The position numbers and the translations under genes are program-made. A DNA stretch of 15,010 nucleotides from assembly GCA_002321335.1 (NCBI GenBank), contig DCMG01000059.1, positions 8,891 to 23,900 on the forward strand, read 5' to 3'. This DNA is from Bacteroidales bacterium UBA1628 (lineage in GTDB: Bacteria > Bacteroidota > Bacteroidia > Bacteroidales > UBA932). The notes under the pieces were generated by a model that was not told where the DNA came from, did no database searches, and saw nothing but the letters and a program-made list of their open reading frames with translations. Every line of letters begins with the position of its first letter. Position 1 is the first letter of the stretch. This document shows, piece by piece, positions 14,025 to 15,010 of this stretch.

Positions 14025-15010
14025 CTATTTGCCTTTTGTCCAGTATTCCTCGATTTCTTCCAGTGTCTTGCCTGTAGTCTCAGGGACCAGTCTCCACATG
14101 ATGAGAAGGTATGGGACACACATGGCGGCGAACAGGAAGAATGTGCCGGCAGGTGTGAGTGTCTCGAGCATCCATGGTGTGAGCTGTCCGATCAGGTAGG
14201 TTCCGATCCAAAGAGCCAGACCGGCGATGCTCATCGCGAGTCCGCGCACCCTGTTGGGGTACATTTCTGACAAAAGTACAAAAACAACCGCGCTTATGGA
14301 AATCGCCGTGCAGAAAACGTACAGAAGGAAGAATGTCAGCAGGAACCAGGTCGGAAGAGCGGTGCCGAGGCAGAAATACAAACCGATCATCAGCAGACAG
14401 ATAATCATTCCAGACACGCCCCAGTAAACCAGCTGCTTGCGGCCTACCTTGTCGATGATGAGCAGGGCAATGACCGTCGTGAGCATATTCACAACCCCGA
14501 CCAGAACCGTCGAGAACATCGAACCCTCCCCGGACAAACCGGCGTCACTGAATATCTTAGGCCCGTAGTAAAGCACCGCGTTCACTCCCATGAACTGTCC
14601 GAGGATGGCGATGGCGCACCCGATCAGGACGGCCTTGAATATTCCCGGCTCCAGAAGGGTTGTCCACTCGGACTTTGTCTCTCCGGCGATGGAGGCCTTG
14701 GTCTGTTCGAGCTGCCGTGTCACTTCCTCTTCGGATGTGAATATTCCGGACAGAATCTTCCTTGCCTTCCCGTCCTTGTGCTTGGTTATGAGCCAGCGCG
14801 GACTCTCAGGGATGAAGAATATCACGATGAGGAACAGCAGGTCAGGAATGGTCTCGTAGCCCAGCATCCCCCTCCAGTACTCAGAGTTGAATATTCTTGT
14901 CCAAAGGTTTGTGGATGTGGAGTTCACATCAGCATCCTTGAGCACGAAGTAGTTGATCAGGTAGGCCATAAGGAAACCTATCGTGATGGCCAGCTGGTAG
15001 AGAGACACGA
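14025..15010 (-). CDS. MFS sugar porter (XylE/GLUT-like), 5' end outside window
   Basis: The visible 328 residues are the C-terminal two thirds of a major facilitator superfamily sugar:proton symporter. The first visible segment (SLYQLAITIGFLMAYLINYF) corresponds to membrane helix 5; about 150 residues are missing. Signatures are PESPRWLI after helix 6, GQFMGVNAVLYYGPKIF in helix 7 (the XylE QQFVGIN motif, first Gln replaced by Gly), DKVGRKQ in the loop after helix 8, and the final PETTGKTLEEIEEYW. These are the sugar-porter family motifs, so uptake of a monosaccharide such as xylose, glucose or arabinose across the inner membrane is likely. The GTG at 15008 is an internal Val codon, not a start. 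It is transcribed together with the ROK regulator. Confidence 0.93.
   Translation of the reverse strand, partial: VSLYQLAITIGFLMAYLINYFVLKDADVNSTSTNLWTRIFNSEYWRGMLGYETIPDLLFLIVIFFIPESPRWLITKHKDGKARKILSGIFTSEEEVTRQLEQTKASIAGETKSEWTTLLEPGIFKAVLIGCAIAILGQFMGVNAVLYYGPKIFSDAGLSGEGSMFSTVLVGVVNMLTTVIALLIIDKVGRKQLVYWGVSGMIICLLMIGLYFCLGTALPTWFLLTFFLLYVFCTAISISAVVFVLLSEMYPNRVRGLAMSIAGLALWIGTYLIGQLTPWMLETLTPAGTFFLFAAMCVPYLLIMWRLVPETTGKTLEEIEEYWTKGK

Noticed and set aside
14018..14119. Upstream in-frame extension of the ROK regulator
   Set aside because: These 34 codons lie entirely in the transporter gene and its stop region and do not resemble a ROK N-terminus.

Overview
The window looks like chromosome of a Bacteroidales (phylum Bacteroidota) bacterium. 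The evidence is a complete type V (FimA/Mfa1-type) pilus locus, promoters of the Bacteroidota TTTG-N19/20-TAnnTTTG form, a lack of Shine-Dalgarno sequences, and lipoprotein-rich surface genes. I cannot name the genus; a gut or oral relative of Alistipes, Muribaculaceae or the uncultured Bacteroidales groups would fit.

Layout. (1) 1-1493: rmuC on the minus strand, with a piece of a palindromic repeat at the window edge. (2) 1494-2450: a divergent intergenic region, then a plus-strand HigB/HigA-type toxin-antitoxin pair whose genes overlap by 4 bp and are preceded by a clear Bacteroidota promoter. (3) 2451-3141: about 690 bp with no convincing gene but several hairpins. (4) 3142-12336: six minus-strand genes forming one pilus operon. 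In transcription order these are a DUF3575 outer-membrane barrel, a DUF3868/OmpA-like/TPR assembly protein, the Mfa1-type major fimbrillin, an Mfa2/FimB-type anchor lipoprotein, a FimA-fold accessory subunit, and a 1000-residue tip protein made of a fimbrillin head and a FISUMP-like C-terminal domain. (5) 12337-12814: the operon's control region. (6) 12815-15010: a sugar-porter MFS transporter (5' end outside the window) followed 7 bp later by a ROK-family regulator.

How the pilus genes work together, from knowledge of P. gingivalis fimbriae: each subunit is exported as a lipoprotein. The polymerising subunits are trimmed at a basic residue about 30-35 positions after the lipid cysteine and link by C-terminal strand exchange. 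The anchor keeps its lipid and ends the fibre at the cell. The large last gene is the probable adhesive tip. A strong RNA hairpin between the major-subunit gene and the anchor gene is well placed to make the major subunit far more abundant than the rest.

The most unusual things seen are short interspersed repeats. One family has a GAGC-TTGTCGA-like core with variable but mutually complementary arms. It lies inside the anchor and tip coding sequences; in the anchor gene one copy is inserted inside another, and the reading frame stays open. Separately, the 12-mer CCGGAATATTCA occurs five times, and its core GAATATTC at least nine times, across unrelated genes and non-coding DNA.
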